Assembly: GCF_010093815.1 (NCBI RefSeq)
Contig: NW_022985567.1
Location: forward strand, 273,367 to 337,366
Length of the DNA stretch: 64,000 nt
DNA from: Pseudovirgaria hyperparasitica
Taxonomy: Eukaryota; Ascomycota; Dothideomycetes; Acrospermales; Acrospermaceae
Direction of reading: 5' to 3'
Each line of letters starts with the position of its first letter. Position 1 is the first letter of the stretch. Under the pieces are notes generated by a model. The model had not been told where the DNA came from and ran no database searches. It saw only the letters and a program-made list of their open reading frames with translations. The translations under genes and the position numbers were made by a program. Below, one piece after another: positions 20,944 to 31,692 of this stretch.

Positions 20944-21933
20944 CTAATTGAGAGGAAGAGCAGACTCCCTGACGCGGCACCATTCCACGGTCTTTTTCCA
21001 TAGATCGTCTTGAACATTCTCTTTCTGGCTGTCCGGCGAGCTTTCATCCTTCTTATACATTGTGAAGAATCCCATTTCCCCTGGAGAAGCCTTGTTGGTG
21101 GCGAACTCGGCGATATCGACCGCGGCTTCCTTGGTAGTCCGCATGGTAGGGTCGAGGAAGCGTAGAAGAGGACGACCGGGCCCAAGGATCCATTTCGACA
21201 TGAATTGAACCATGGCAGGGGTGTTTTTACGGAGTGCGGCGGAATCAGTCATGTTACCGGGATTAACAGCGATGGCAGTAATATTGCTCATGTTATTCCT
21301 CTGCAGGCGACGGTTTAGAGCATGAACCCACATGGTCACAACCAGTTTCGACTGCGCGTACTTGAGGAAGCCTTGCGCCATATTATCATGGGGCTCTTTG
21401 TCTTCAGGGAATACGAGCTCATCAAGGTTCGAAGGGATAAAGACGGGAATTTTTTCAAGTCCGTTTTTACCTGGCCAATGCGCATCGCTTGAGAACAGAA
21501 CAACACGACCTCCCGAACGCTCGAAGCTTCCAAGCAATCTTAAAACCAGAGCTGCGTGACTAAGGTGGTTGATCTGGAAGGTTTGCTCGTAGCCGTCGCT
21601 AGTGGTGATGGTGTCTTTGTTGAGATTCCAGAAATAAGCATTGCCGATGATGCTCGAGAGCGCTGGAAGCTTGCCGGTTTTGATCTCCGCGATTAGCTCA
21701 TTGGCAAGCGTGTTGACAGATGTGAGCTTTGAAAGGTCCAGACCGCGAACCGTAGCCTTCCCCTTAGGAAATCTTGCAATTGTTTGTCGTAACTTTTCGG
21801 TGTTTATGTCGTCGCCACCGGGGTTTCGCACCGTCAAAAGTAGTGTATGTTCCGGGTAGTTCGTGAGTAAAAATTCGACGGTAGGGATAGCAAGCGAACC
21901 ATTGGCGCCGGTGATAAGGATGGTGCCGCTCAT
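20944..21933 (-). CDS. Short-chain dehydrogenase/reductase
   Basis: An intronless frame; the ATG at 21933 gives 329 aa starting MSGTILITGANGSLA, the usual start of this subfamily (an upstream in-frame ATG at 21954 would add seven residues). TGANG at residues 8-12 is the NAD(P)-binding loop, IIGNAYFWN is in the place of the NAG motif, the catalytic Ser is in VVLFSSDAH (about 148-149), and YAQSK gives Tyr 192 and Lys 196. It would reduce a ketone or oxidise an alcohol with NADPH/NADP. The length is greater than classical SDRs because of the 155-185 insert (GKNGLEKIPVFIPSNLDEL). It is between the convergent cupin gene and the P450 on the other strand, in a likely biosynthetic group. Intact. Confidence 0.88.
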   Translation of the reverse strand: MSGTILITGANGSLAIPTVEFLLTNYPEHTLLLTVRNPGGDDINTEKLRQTIARFPKGKATVRGLDLSKLTSVNTLANELIAEIKTGKLPALSSIIGNAYFWNLNKDTITTSDGYEQTFQINHLSHAALVLRLLGSFERSGGRVVLFSSDAHWPGKNGLEKIPVFIPSNLDELVFPEDKEPHDNMAQGFLKYAQSKLVVTMWVHALNRRLQRNNMSNITAIAVNPGNMTDSAALRKNTPAMVQFMSKWILGPGRPLLRFLDPTMRTTKEAAVDIAEFATNKASPGEMGFFTMYKKDESSPDSQKENVQDDLWKKTVEWCRVRESALPLN

Positions 21934-21954
21934 TCTGGCGATGTAAAAAGTCAC

Positions 21955-23027
21955 AACGATGGTTTATGATATTGTTACTTTCAAGGAAGAAAGGTGGCCA
22001 AGTAAGAGCTCATGTCCGCAGCAAGCTGGGTGAAGGATTCAACTGAGGTGGGAGTTTGGGTTGCCAAGAGTCTGAGCCACTGACGTTTATGGCAATTCAG
22101 AAATGCGTTCCAGCTTGGCACTGGGTAGAGTTGGGAGGAAGTGGTGAAGCCCACGCCCGTGTGGGAAACCCGGCGACAGAATGTGAGACCAAGTGTTGCG
22201 GCGCGTTGGTGGTCCAGTGTCTGATTTAGGGAATCTCTCGGAAGGGTCCGAATGACCCGAAAGCGGCTAGCGCACGACTTTTGACGCTCGGGCTACCATA
22301 ACAAACCAAAGGCTTTATTGTACATTGGGGGCAGCTGGAGTAGCTTGATAAGCTACAGTCCCAGCCACCAGCGAGGGCCAGTCTGGGATCAATCAATCAG
22401 GCAATCTATCTTCTTCTGGCCATACAGATAGTACATTTCATCAGGTTCTTCGCGGAAGACAAGTCGGTCGGCCTGCAATGTAATTGGTAGTAGTGGATGC
22501 ATTGAGAAGAATCTGCGAAGCGTTCCTTGTTTGGAATGTACGATTATTTGCTGCACTTTTTACCTCATAATATGGTGAGGGTTGTGGTATTTCCCTCCAT
22601 GACACCATTATACGTTCCCTAGGCGAAGGTTCAAACTCTTCTCCAGAATGCCTTGGGAATCGAGGTAGGAACTCGCTACCGAGAATTTTGTTCTTGGAGT
22701 CTGTGTAATTTGATGCGCTTGTAGGGCAATAACGTCGATTATGCCCCTGATAGGACATTCGGCTGCTTTCCGATGAGATGATAAGGCTCCTTCTGCTTAG
22801 CTGACCTGCATAACTCTCGATGTGGATTATAAGCTTAGCTGACTTGCATAGCACGCGATATAGGTCATAATACCAGGGGCCATGGTAAGGTTGCACACCA
22901 GGTACATGGATATGTTGTTCGGTCAGTCCAGCAAAAACCATAAGCAGGTATTTCTTCTGAAATCCTCCGGATTCATATGCATATACTGTCTGTGCCGGCA
23001 TCTAGCTGCTCGATAATTGGAGTAACT
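21955..23027. promoter_or_regulatory. Divergent region between the SDR and the P450
   Basis: This roughly 1.1-kb stretch separates the SDR (minus) from the P450 (plus). A diverged 38-bp tandem direct repeat lies at 22795-22832 and 22833-22870 (both begin GCTTAGCTGAC and end ATAA); it could be a pair of regulator sites. A 186-codon minus frame at 22441-23001 has no recognisable domain and is not called as a gene. Confidence 0.4.
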
Positions 23028-24840
23028 ATGCCGGTCCCCAACTACCTCGCTCTCGGAGCAGTTCTTTTGCTGGTAACACTTTATTTGTTGTGTCTACCGC
23101 GACCGATACCCGGGATACCCTTTCGAAAGAATGCCAGCAGATCGATACTAGGAGATATGCCTGCCATGGCGAAACATTCTAGAGAGACCGGGCAGGTCTG
23201 GGATTGGATCGTATCTCAGACAGTGTCATTGAATTTGCCCATTGTTCAGGTGTTTGCGAGACCGCTGGCCAAGCCTTGGGTCATTCTATCAGACTTCCGA
23301 GAAAGTCAAGACATTCTGATGCGAAGAACGAGGGAGTTTGATCGCAGCACGCACGCTGGAGAGATATTCCAGGGACTTCTACCAGATCACCACAATTCCA
23401 TGCTCTCAACTGCTCCGCAATTCAAAACCCATCGGAAGTTGATCCAAGACCTCATGACAACGGCCTTTCTAAACGAGGTACCCCAATAGAATATCCACCG
23501 TTATGGGCGCTAAATGATAATCAGGTCGCTGCGCCTCGCATTTATGGAGCCTTCGCCGCTTTATGCGATCTTTGGGTCCATAAAGTGCGATTGAGTGAGG
23601 GACATCCGTTCTCGGCATATCACGATGTTGAGAGAGCAACTCTCGACGCGATTTGGATGGCGGTTTTCCCATTGGCCCAGCAGGATGGACTGAATGCTCG
23701 TCAGCAACAACTTCTCTCCACGATACCGGACATGAATACATCCATGTGTGCTTCAAAAGATGATCCTGTGGAATTCCCGGAATCGCCAATGCCGCATGCA
23801 CAGCAGTCGATTCTTACCCTTACCCAAAGTCTCGAGATAAGTATGAAGTCGCCATTTCCGAGATTGGCTCATTGGTTTCTTCGCCGAAGGTCGTACATGC
23901 GCGAAGCACGAACGTACAAGGAGAATATGATAGTTCGCGAACTAGAGAAAGCAAAGTTGCGGTTCACTGGTGGGCTAGATGGCGGCCAGGAGACAAGATG
24001 CGCCATGGACTTTGTTCTCCGCCGAGAGTTGATGTCAGCTGCTAAGGAGGATCGAGCTCCGAAGCATGACACCCGGATGCTGTTTGACGAGGTATTATAC
24101 AGGTCTTTAGCCCATTTCCACGAGCCTGAACTAAAATTAATCGCAGTTGTTTGGTTTACTAGTGGCTGGACACGATACGACCTCGTCTACTACCTCGTGG
24201 GCTTTGAAGCTCTTGACAGATAACCCCTCAGTTCAGAGGAATCTAAGGAGCGCGATGAGAGCTGGGTTTCCAGAGGCCAACGCCGGGCAGAGATGGCCAA
24301 CAGTGCTAGAGATTGTCAAAGCGCGCATCCCATATCTTGATGCTTCGCAGGAGGAAATATTTCGGCGGTCGATCGTTCAACCTTTCGTGGCGCGCCAGGC
24401 TGCGGTGAATACCGTCGTACTGGGACATCGCGTGCCCAAAGGTACTAACATCTTCATAATGGCGAATGGCCCCGACATTGTGTCACCATCGGTTGGATAT
24501 CCCGGAAGAAAAAAGACATGAAAGCAGTAGAATAGCGAAGGGACGCACGGGCTCCTGGAATTCTTCTGATATCCATCTGTTCCAACCTGAAAGATGGCTG
24601 AGACAAGAAGCCAACGAGGTAGTATTCGACCAGAATGCAGGACCCATGCTAAGTTTTGGGCTCGGTCCAAGAGCGTGCTTTGCGAGGAGAATGGCATACC
24701 TAGAGATGAAGATAGCGCTGGTACTCCTTGTCTGGAACTTCGAGTTTCAAACCGTCCCAACGACTCTGAGTTCATATGAAGCGGTAGACAAGCTGACTCA
24801 TCAGCCGGTTCAGTGCTACATAAGACTTCGGAAACTTTAG
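23028..24840 (+). pseudogene. Cytochrome P450 with a frameshift
   Basis: Exons 23028-23477, 23525-24091 and 24147 onwards are joined by introns of 47 and 55 nt. The start MPVPNYLALGAVLLLVTLYL is a membrane anchor, followed by the Pro-rich hinge LPRPIPGIPF. The I-helix motif is VAGHDTTSS, the ExxR motif is EEIFR, and the heme-binding loop is FGLGPRACFAR with the ligand Cys. Between SPS at about 24490 and DIPEEKRHESSR the frame moves by one base; no intron with the right phase fits, and both sides read as family-like P450 (VPKGTNIFIMANGPDIVSPS, then SDIHLFQPERWL). So the gene is broken by one indel, or the assembly has an error. All other motifs, including the splice sites, are intact, so inactivation is recent or artefactual. 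It would be an ER-bound monooxygenase of a metabolite pathway. Confidence 0.8.
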
Positions 24841-27331
24841 ATATGCAAGGGAGGGAAGGCTAGCGGAGTGCACCGGGTGCGGAGATTAAGACGTAACGCT
24901 AACGCGACATCAACCAAGAAGGCATATGCTCAGGGGAAGTTCTGGCCATAACCTGAGTGAGAACGGTTCAAGTTATATATATCTGAGAGAAGGCAAGGGA
25001 CATTGAAGGTATGCACGCCGAACTGACATTCCGAACGCGGTAGATGTTGTTGCCTGTTGACTGCGTCCAAGACTACTGTCTTAGCCCATTATATATATCT
25101 TAGATATGTATACACAGTGACAGCAAAGCCTGGTCTTAGCACAGCTTCATACTTGGTTGTGTATACGTTGTAAGGCGCACTGTGCAGGTGCAGCTGCCCT
25201 ACAGGTGAAACACCACCTCGTGGCTACGATAATTTCACTGTTTGGAACGAATCACCAGGCAGCAGAAACCTTGTCTTGGTCTTTCATCGGTGTATAGATC
25301 GTAAGTCTATGGTGACTATTCTGTTGTAGTCTTCCTTACATGTCCAGATCCCAAACTACCAAACCAGTACCCCTTTACCTTTTACAACAAACTAAGTATA
25401 CTCCATTTCTTCCTTTATCGTCGGTCAACATATAACTATAGTAGGTGCGGTAATGAAACTATGATCATAACCACGACAGAAGGCCACGACAGCCAGGAAT
25501 CCTGACATCGATTCGTGGACTGTTTGGGCGCAGAATCTCCTTATATAAGTAATGCATCCAGTGAGTGACTATAAAGCTAGATTAAGAGCTTCTGTAAAGG
25601 AAGCTTGTCATATTATTGCGCAGAAATGGCGAGAGATCCTTCGCACCATCCTACTGTACCTGCTATGAGGAGACGGTCCCCAGACTATAGTGAACGGCAT
25701 AACCTATGACAATAAGTCTGTCACCATTGTCCATCATGATATTTTTTAGGATTGCGGTCGCTGTGAGCTAGTCCGATAGAAATAAGGTGATTCACCACTC
25801 CATTCATCGCATTGAAGAATATATCGTAATCAACTTTCCATCTGTGAAATCAGGCTTCCAGCTCAAGCATGAAAGGATATCTAACCCGCAAGACAATCCT
25901 ACACCTTTTTGTAATGGCGCTATGACAGTGTATGATGCTCGGTGCGTATCATGCTACCAGACTTTCATTATTCCAGCTCCGGCAAGGAGTGATTCTCGTA
26001 ATATTTCTGTACCGATAAGCTCGTATGGCATGTTTTGGGTCTGCGACAAAGATGCTGCTTCGGATCGAAGTCGAAGTAGTTGTAAGCAACCCACACGAGC
26101 AAATGCCCTTAACGATAATCCTTCAATTCTGGCGACCGCACCTGAATACCGGCCTAGCCGGCTCTGCGAAGCCAAATACGCAGTTAGCCATAGCGAAGTA
26201 AAGCGGTAGCTTTTATTTACCGCCTAATTATGATGCGAGCACACTCTTATCTCTGTAAATGTTTTCACTGTTTCGACGAAAACATATCTGCCTAAGATTA
26301 AGCAAGCTATCATGTTTGCTGCCTTGCAGCATGACGATCATTTAATCGATCTCGCTATATCTAAATGTCATCAGGTTGCGTCGAATCTATTATTAGTTCT
26401 GGCTGTTCCCGCCATGCTACGCGGTGCAAACTATACTAGATAGCAGTTAAGTGGACTCATATATTGACAGCGAACGTGAGGAGACTCCAGCTATACAAGA
26501 TCGGTTGGCTTCGAGGTATTGTCGACCTCATCGAGAATAAATACCAGAAGAAGACGAAGCTCTCAAGAAGTGGACCGGCCTACCGAACCTATCAAGTGTA
26601 TTAGGAATACTGCCTGCAACAGTTGATCCACCGTGCCTCTCTTGACGCTACTGGCTCGCACAAACGTATATTAAGCGTCTACGACCTATTTTGGCTCCCC
26701 TTAGACGTGCTATATACGATGGATACCTCATATCTGTTCATTTACTGCCCTATTACCTACTCTTTGTGTGGCCTGCGATGATAGATAAAGCTCTAAGCTT
26801 TGCTGAGCCATAAGTTAAAGCTCGATGTTACACAGCAGGAGGTCAAACAAAACACATTCGTGGTGTGGTATCGCAGCTTGCCTACCTGATGGTATGTCGA
26901 GCTTTTCCTGTAGGTCATCAGTGCATCTCCGGTCTTGGTTGGCTGATCAAGGTTGACAACTTCCAGTCGCAGCGCCTTACTTGAGTTAGCGTTTGGAGGT
27001 GCTGTTCATTTCTCACAGTTCCCTTTTTTCTACAGTGCGTTGTAGGATCGGCTTCCACTCTCCATACGACCATCTGATAACATTTCTTGCGTCGTGAGTC
27101 TACTTGCTATTCCGCTAGCCTCATACGGTCCAGCGTTGCTATGGCGGCCACGTCCATCATGTAAAACACATTCAGTCAGCCATTTACATTTCATTACATG
27201 CACTTGTGAAGCGGATCCGAAATCATTCGAAAGAAAACCCATCCGATAAGAGTGCTTTGCAAGTAATAAATATCTGCTCTATAAGCCTTCTTGTCCATTT
27301 CCGTAAGTCCCTAGTTTTACGAGGATCTTGA
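24841..27331. other. Gene-poor AT-rich stretch
   Basis: About 2.5 kb without a supportable gene. The open frames at 25787-26209 (plus) and 27030-27242 (minus) show no known domain. Around 26480-26680 the plus strand reads LQLYKIGWLRGIVDLIE and LDATGSHKRILSVYDL with stops between, possibly an old gene or element that could not be identified. It is the boundary between the biosynthetic region and the recognition island. Confidence 0.45.
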
Positions 27332-30300
27332 TCATCTAAGCCCTGGATGCCGAATGAACATACCATTTGTGTCCGGCGGCAATAGTGGTCTCCACTTAAG
27401 CGCGGCTAAACGCTGCTTGAGATCTATATAGTCCCCAGACGAGGCTACAACACACGTGTACCTAGACAATGTACGTTCGTACATTGCTTTCGCCTTCTCC
27501 GGTCTATATTTTAATAGAAGATCCCCGAAGTTTTGTAAAGTTTTATTAGCCGCTCGATAAGTATCGACGTGGTCGATGTTGATCACATCATCATACCCTT
27601 CCAGCGCTCGTACGTACATCTTCTCCGCTAGCTTTAGCTTTCCTTGGTCTGCATAGAGGCGGCCTAGGTTGTTAACCACGGAGAGTGTCGACGCGTGCTT
27701 CGGTCCAAGTGCCTCCTCGTACCCTTGCAGCGCTCGCGTGTATAAGGTCTCTGCCGCGTCTAGCTTGCCTTGACTAGCGTAGAGGCGACCCAAGTTGTTG
27801 TATGTATTAAGTGTCGACGCGTGCTTCGGTCCTAGAACCTTCACCTTCTCAAGCAATGACTGCTTGTACATTGCTTCTGCCTCGCCAAAGTTGCCCTGGT
27901 CCTTAAGCATGCTCGCGAGGTTGTTTTTCGCTGAACTCGTGTCGGGATGCTCGTGGCCAATAATCCTTTGTCTCCTCTCTAACACATCTCTTTGCATTTC
28001 TATTGCTTTGCTGAGCTCACCCTGATCTTTGTATGAGCTTGCGAGATTGTTCATCGCTGAGATCGTGTGGGGGTGATTGTTACCAAGACTACGTATCCTT
28101 CGGTCCACCACATGAATTCGAATGGCTGTAGATTCTTCGAATTTACCTTGGTCTCTATAGAAACTAGCAAGGTTGTTTAAAGCCGTTATCATATATGGGT
28201 GATCGTTTCCATACAAGCTTTTCGTCTTTGCTAGGACTTCAATTTGCAGCTCCACTGCCGAGGAATACCGGGCTTGTTTCCAGAATATCGTTGCAAGGTT
28301 CGCCATGCTTGTCAACGTAGAGGGATGTTGATCACCAAGTGTCCTCTGTTGTGCTGCCAACACACAGACTGCGATATTCTCCGCCTCAATCCAGCGTCCT
28401 TGATTCCAAAGTGTTGTGGCGAAGTTTGAAACACAGCTTAAAGTGTCAGGATGGGTTTCGCCAAGTGTCCGCTTCCTTATCTCTATTACCTGTACTTCTA
28501 GCCGCCCAGCTTCCGTCCATCGTCCTTGGCTTCGGTATGTGGACGCCAGGTTGGCTTTGATAGTCAGAGTGTCCGGATGCTTCTTACCTAGTGTTCGCTC
28601 CCTTATTCTCATCACCTGAACCTCTAGCTGCTCTGCCTCGTTCCATCGTCCCTGGTCCCAGTATGTGGACGCGAGGTTGGTGGTGAAAGCTAGCGTGTCC
28701 GGATGCTCATCGCCCAGCACTCGCTTACTCGTCTCCACCACCTGTACCTCTAGCTGCTCTGCTTCGGCCCATCGTCCTTGGCTTCGGTACGTGGACGCGA
28801 GGTTGGTCATGATAGACAACGTGTCCGGATGCTCATCGCCCAGCACTCGCTTACTCGTCTCCACCACCTGTACCTCTAGCTGCTCTGCTTCGACCCATCG
28901 CCCTTGGCTTCGGTACGTGGACGCGAGGTTGGTCATGATAGACAACGTGTCCGGATGCTCATCGCCCAGCACTCGCTTACTCGTCTCCACCACCTGTATC
29001 TCTAGCTGCTCTGCTTCGACCCATCGCCGTTGGCTTCGGTACGTGGACGCCAGGTCGGCTTTAACAGTCAAAGTGACCGGATGCTCATCACCAAGCGTTC
29101 TCTGTTGCTCGTCCAGGACCTCGTTGAAAGAGTCTTCAGCCTCATTATACCTACCGTCGTTGAGAAGACACAGACCAACATTTCTAGCTAGTTTCGCTCG
29201 ATAGTCGTTATTATCGATCACGAGCCGCTGCCTGAGTGTGTACATTGCGCTCGATAGATACGGCCTCCATATATCCCTTTTGTTGTGATTGATACTTGGA
29301 AATTGATCTGCCAAATGGGCTATAGTTTTCTCAGTCCATGTGCGTAGAAGGTCGTGCTTGGACAGCCAGTTCCTTGTGGCTAGGTGTACCAAAGGATGCA
29401 CATCGAGCGATTGATTCATATTTCTCCATGCCACAAAGGAGTAGGCATGTAGTATCCCAATAGCGTCAAGATGCTGTTTTCGCGAAGCGCCGCATGGGAG
29501 TAACGTCAGCGGAATGTCTTTCGGTTCGATGCAGGCCATAAAGGATAAGTAGTCTGCAGCGGTAGGATTATCTCTCCTGATGTGCTCGAAAGAAATGAGC
29601 CAGGTAGTAGCTATCGTGTTGTGGGTGCCTGGATACCTTCCCTCGTCATCGAAACCTTCACTGAGCAATGCCATTGTAGTTTCGTCCTGCTCTTTAAAGA
29701 GTTTTAGATAGGCGGCAATCGTGATGCCATTGGTGTTGATATACGCCGACGCCTGGACGATAGCAAGCGGAAGGTTGGCTAACGCTTCTAATAGAGTCTC
29801 TTCGATAGCGAAGTCAGAGGTGAGCTGTGGTTCGGCGAGACGCATCCTTAGGAGTCGCAGAGATACTTGTGGCTGAAGTTCTCCTATTTTGATGACATTC
29901 TGTTGCGATAGCTTCACAGCTACCTTCCTGTTTCTCGTCGTGAAAAGAATGCTGCCTTTGGGATTGCTCGGCAAGTGATGTACCAATCGATCCTCTGTCC
30001 CCTTAGTCTGGTGAAAGGCCCACATATGCATGTCGTCAATATTATCGAGCACGAGCAACCACGGATTCGTACTCTCCTGGTTCAGGTTGGCGTGCACCAG
30101 ACGTATGACGTCCGCACTTTTCTCATCTCGACCAGGGATGTCAAGCTTCTCTGCGATCGCTCGGTATGACTGTAGAAGACTCTCTGAATCGGTCGCATCC
30201 GTCCAGAAGACTGAGAAATCTTTGCGTTCATCCATCATCCGATAAGCAAACTCCACAGCTATCTGTGTCTTGCCTATACCGCCAAGCCCGACGACCGCAA

Positions 30301-31224
30301 TCTGTGAGGTATGGCTGCGCTTGGACAGTAGTGATTGCAGCCTCAAAATTTCTTCTTCTCTTCCAACGAAATGCGGATTGCGTTCGAACGGCATGACGGA
30401 CACAGCACAAGTTCCTAAAGCTTGTCAACTTGAAGAAAGCAATTTGTATCGCAAAAGCCGGTCTTACCATCGTGTTGCGGCCACATGCCTAATCTAGCAA
30501 TACCCTTCTCAAGACGGTGGAATGCGCTTTCTTCGCCCTCTCCGTATATGAGCGGCATGTAGACATTACAGATACCAAGCATAGAGTACGCTTTATCCTC
30601 CGGTAGAGTGGTCTGCCGGTCCCTAATCCAGCTTAAGCGCTCTCCAAAACTAAAGCTATCCAGATTCCCTGAGCGGAGAGCTTCTGGATCTATACCAGTC
30701 GCGGTATAGATAGTCGGTAGAAGCGACGCTTTATCGCCTAACCTAATACCCTTCCGGGAAAAGAACTCAATCCGACGAGGTGCGAGCAGCTCTTGGACCG
30801 TCCACCCGCGACTGAACCAGCGGCTATTTCTGAACTGTGTATTCCATGCAGTATGCGAAGAGTGTGCCTTCGGAGTATCAACATCAACATCTGTGAGGTA
30901 GACATAGCATCGCTCTGCCTGCTGATACCAGCGATACATGGAGTTGATGCTCTCGGTAAGCTCGTTGACATTGAATTTGTCTATGCAACATGTATCGATC
31001 CAGAAATATTGGAGACCGTCATTTCTCGCCTGGTTGCTGCAGAACCGAAGCTTTTCCATACCTTCTTTAGCCGTCCCAAGACCCCTGGACACATCGTTGT
31101 AGGTAACTTCCTCATCACTCTCGTGAGCCCAGGTGTGCGAAAGGATTGCGTAGGCAGGCGTGTCGGTTCCAGAAAACGAGGTGAGCTTGACACTACCATC
31201 GTCGGAAAGCTTCAGAAGTCGCAT
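27332..31224 (-). CDS. HET/NB-ARC/TPR NLR-like receptor
   Basis: Exons 31224-30468 and 30414-27332 join through a 53-nt GTAAGA...TAG intron into 1279 aa. Residues about 1-250 are a HET domain (AYAILSHTWA, YFWIDTCCIDK, WFSRGWTVQELLAPRRIEFF, KAYSMLGICNVYMPLIYGEG), the fungal cell-death effector. The NB-ARC domain begins at HFVGREEEIL; its P-loop GLGGIGKT is at 295-302, Walker B-like LLVLDNIDD and RNBS-like GSILFTTRN follow, then LANLPLAIVQASA (GLPL-type motif). Residues about 661-1206 are thirteen 42-aa kinesin-light-chain-like TPRs (pattern NLASTYRSQGRWxEAExLExQV...LGxxHPDTL) and a degenerate last one. Repeats 2-4 are nearly identical, also in DNA. The design is sensor repeats, switch and effector: a heterokaryon-incompatibility or innate-immunity type STAND protein. 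Neighbour: a second HET gene head-to-head. Confidence 0.92.
28675..29052 (-). repeat. 126-bp tandem repeats inside the TPR region
   Basis: Three neighbouring 126-bp units (28675-28800, 28801-28926, 28927-29052), each coding one 42-residue TPR. By direct comparison the last two differ at only three of 126 positions; the first differs mainly in its first 20 bases. The other TPR units of the gene are far more diverged. Near-identity of a few units within an older array is what recent repeat duplication or gene conversion produces. Confidence 0.9.
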
Positions 31225-31692
31225 TTTCAGTTCTAAAAGATTGAGTTATAGTCTTGCTGAACAATCTAGGTAAAGGTTATGCTGCATGACAATAGAGTTC
31301 ACTGCAGATTGTAGAGTAGAGCGGGACTTGAATGAGTTCTGGCGCGGGTGAGATCATTGAGGTCCAAGCGTCTCAGGACTCCAATAACCAATACTGAAAG
31401 GCATCGGGAATGCGGGGTAGTCACATCCATGTTGCAAAACTGACCTCCAGTGTGTCCTTGTGCAGACTCCAACACGATGGTAATGCGTTTGCCGATTACT
31501 TTGTCAGGGTAGGAGTTTGAATTGCTACTGCAGAATACGATTGCTAGCGGATCGAAGCAGCTTGACGACTGAGCTTCATCAGTCTTGTTGTGTCATGTGT
31601 ATATGTTTGTGATCTTCGTTTGTTTGAAAAGCAGTATGATTGTACTGATGCCTGCTGGCAGGTGTAGTAAATAAGAAGACCTAATCGTACCG
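31225..31692. promoter_or_regulatory. Shared 468-bp region between the NLR and the HET gene
   Basis: The start codons of the NLR-like gene (31224, minus) and the HET gene (31693, plus) face away from each other across 468 bp. No coding frame is supported in between. This is a candidate bidirectional promoter; no individual binding site could be assigned. Confidence 0.5.

Noticed and set aside
22441-23001. 186-codon minus-strand open frame overlapping the P450 start
   Set aside because: No domain content, overlaps the P450 start and contains the 38-bp tandem repeat; treated as non-coding.
25787-26209. 140-codon plus-strand open frame in the gene-poor stretch
   Set aside because: No family likeness and open frames on the other strand at the same place; insufficient to call a gene.
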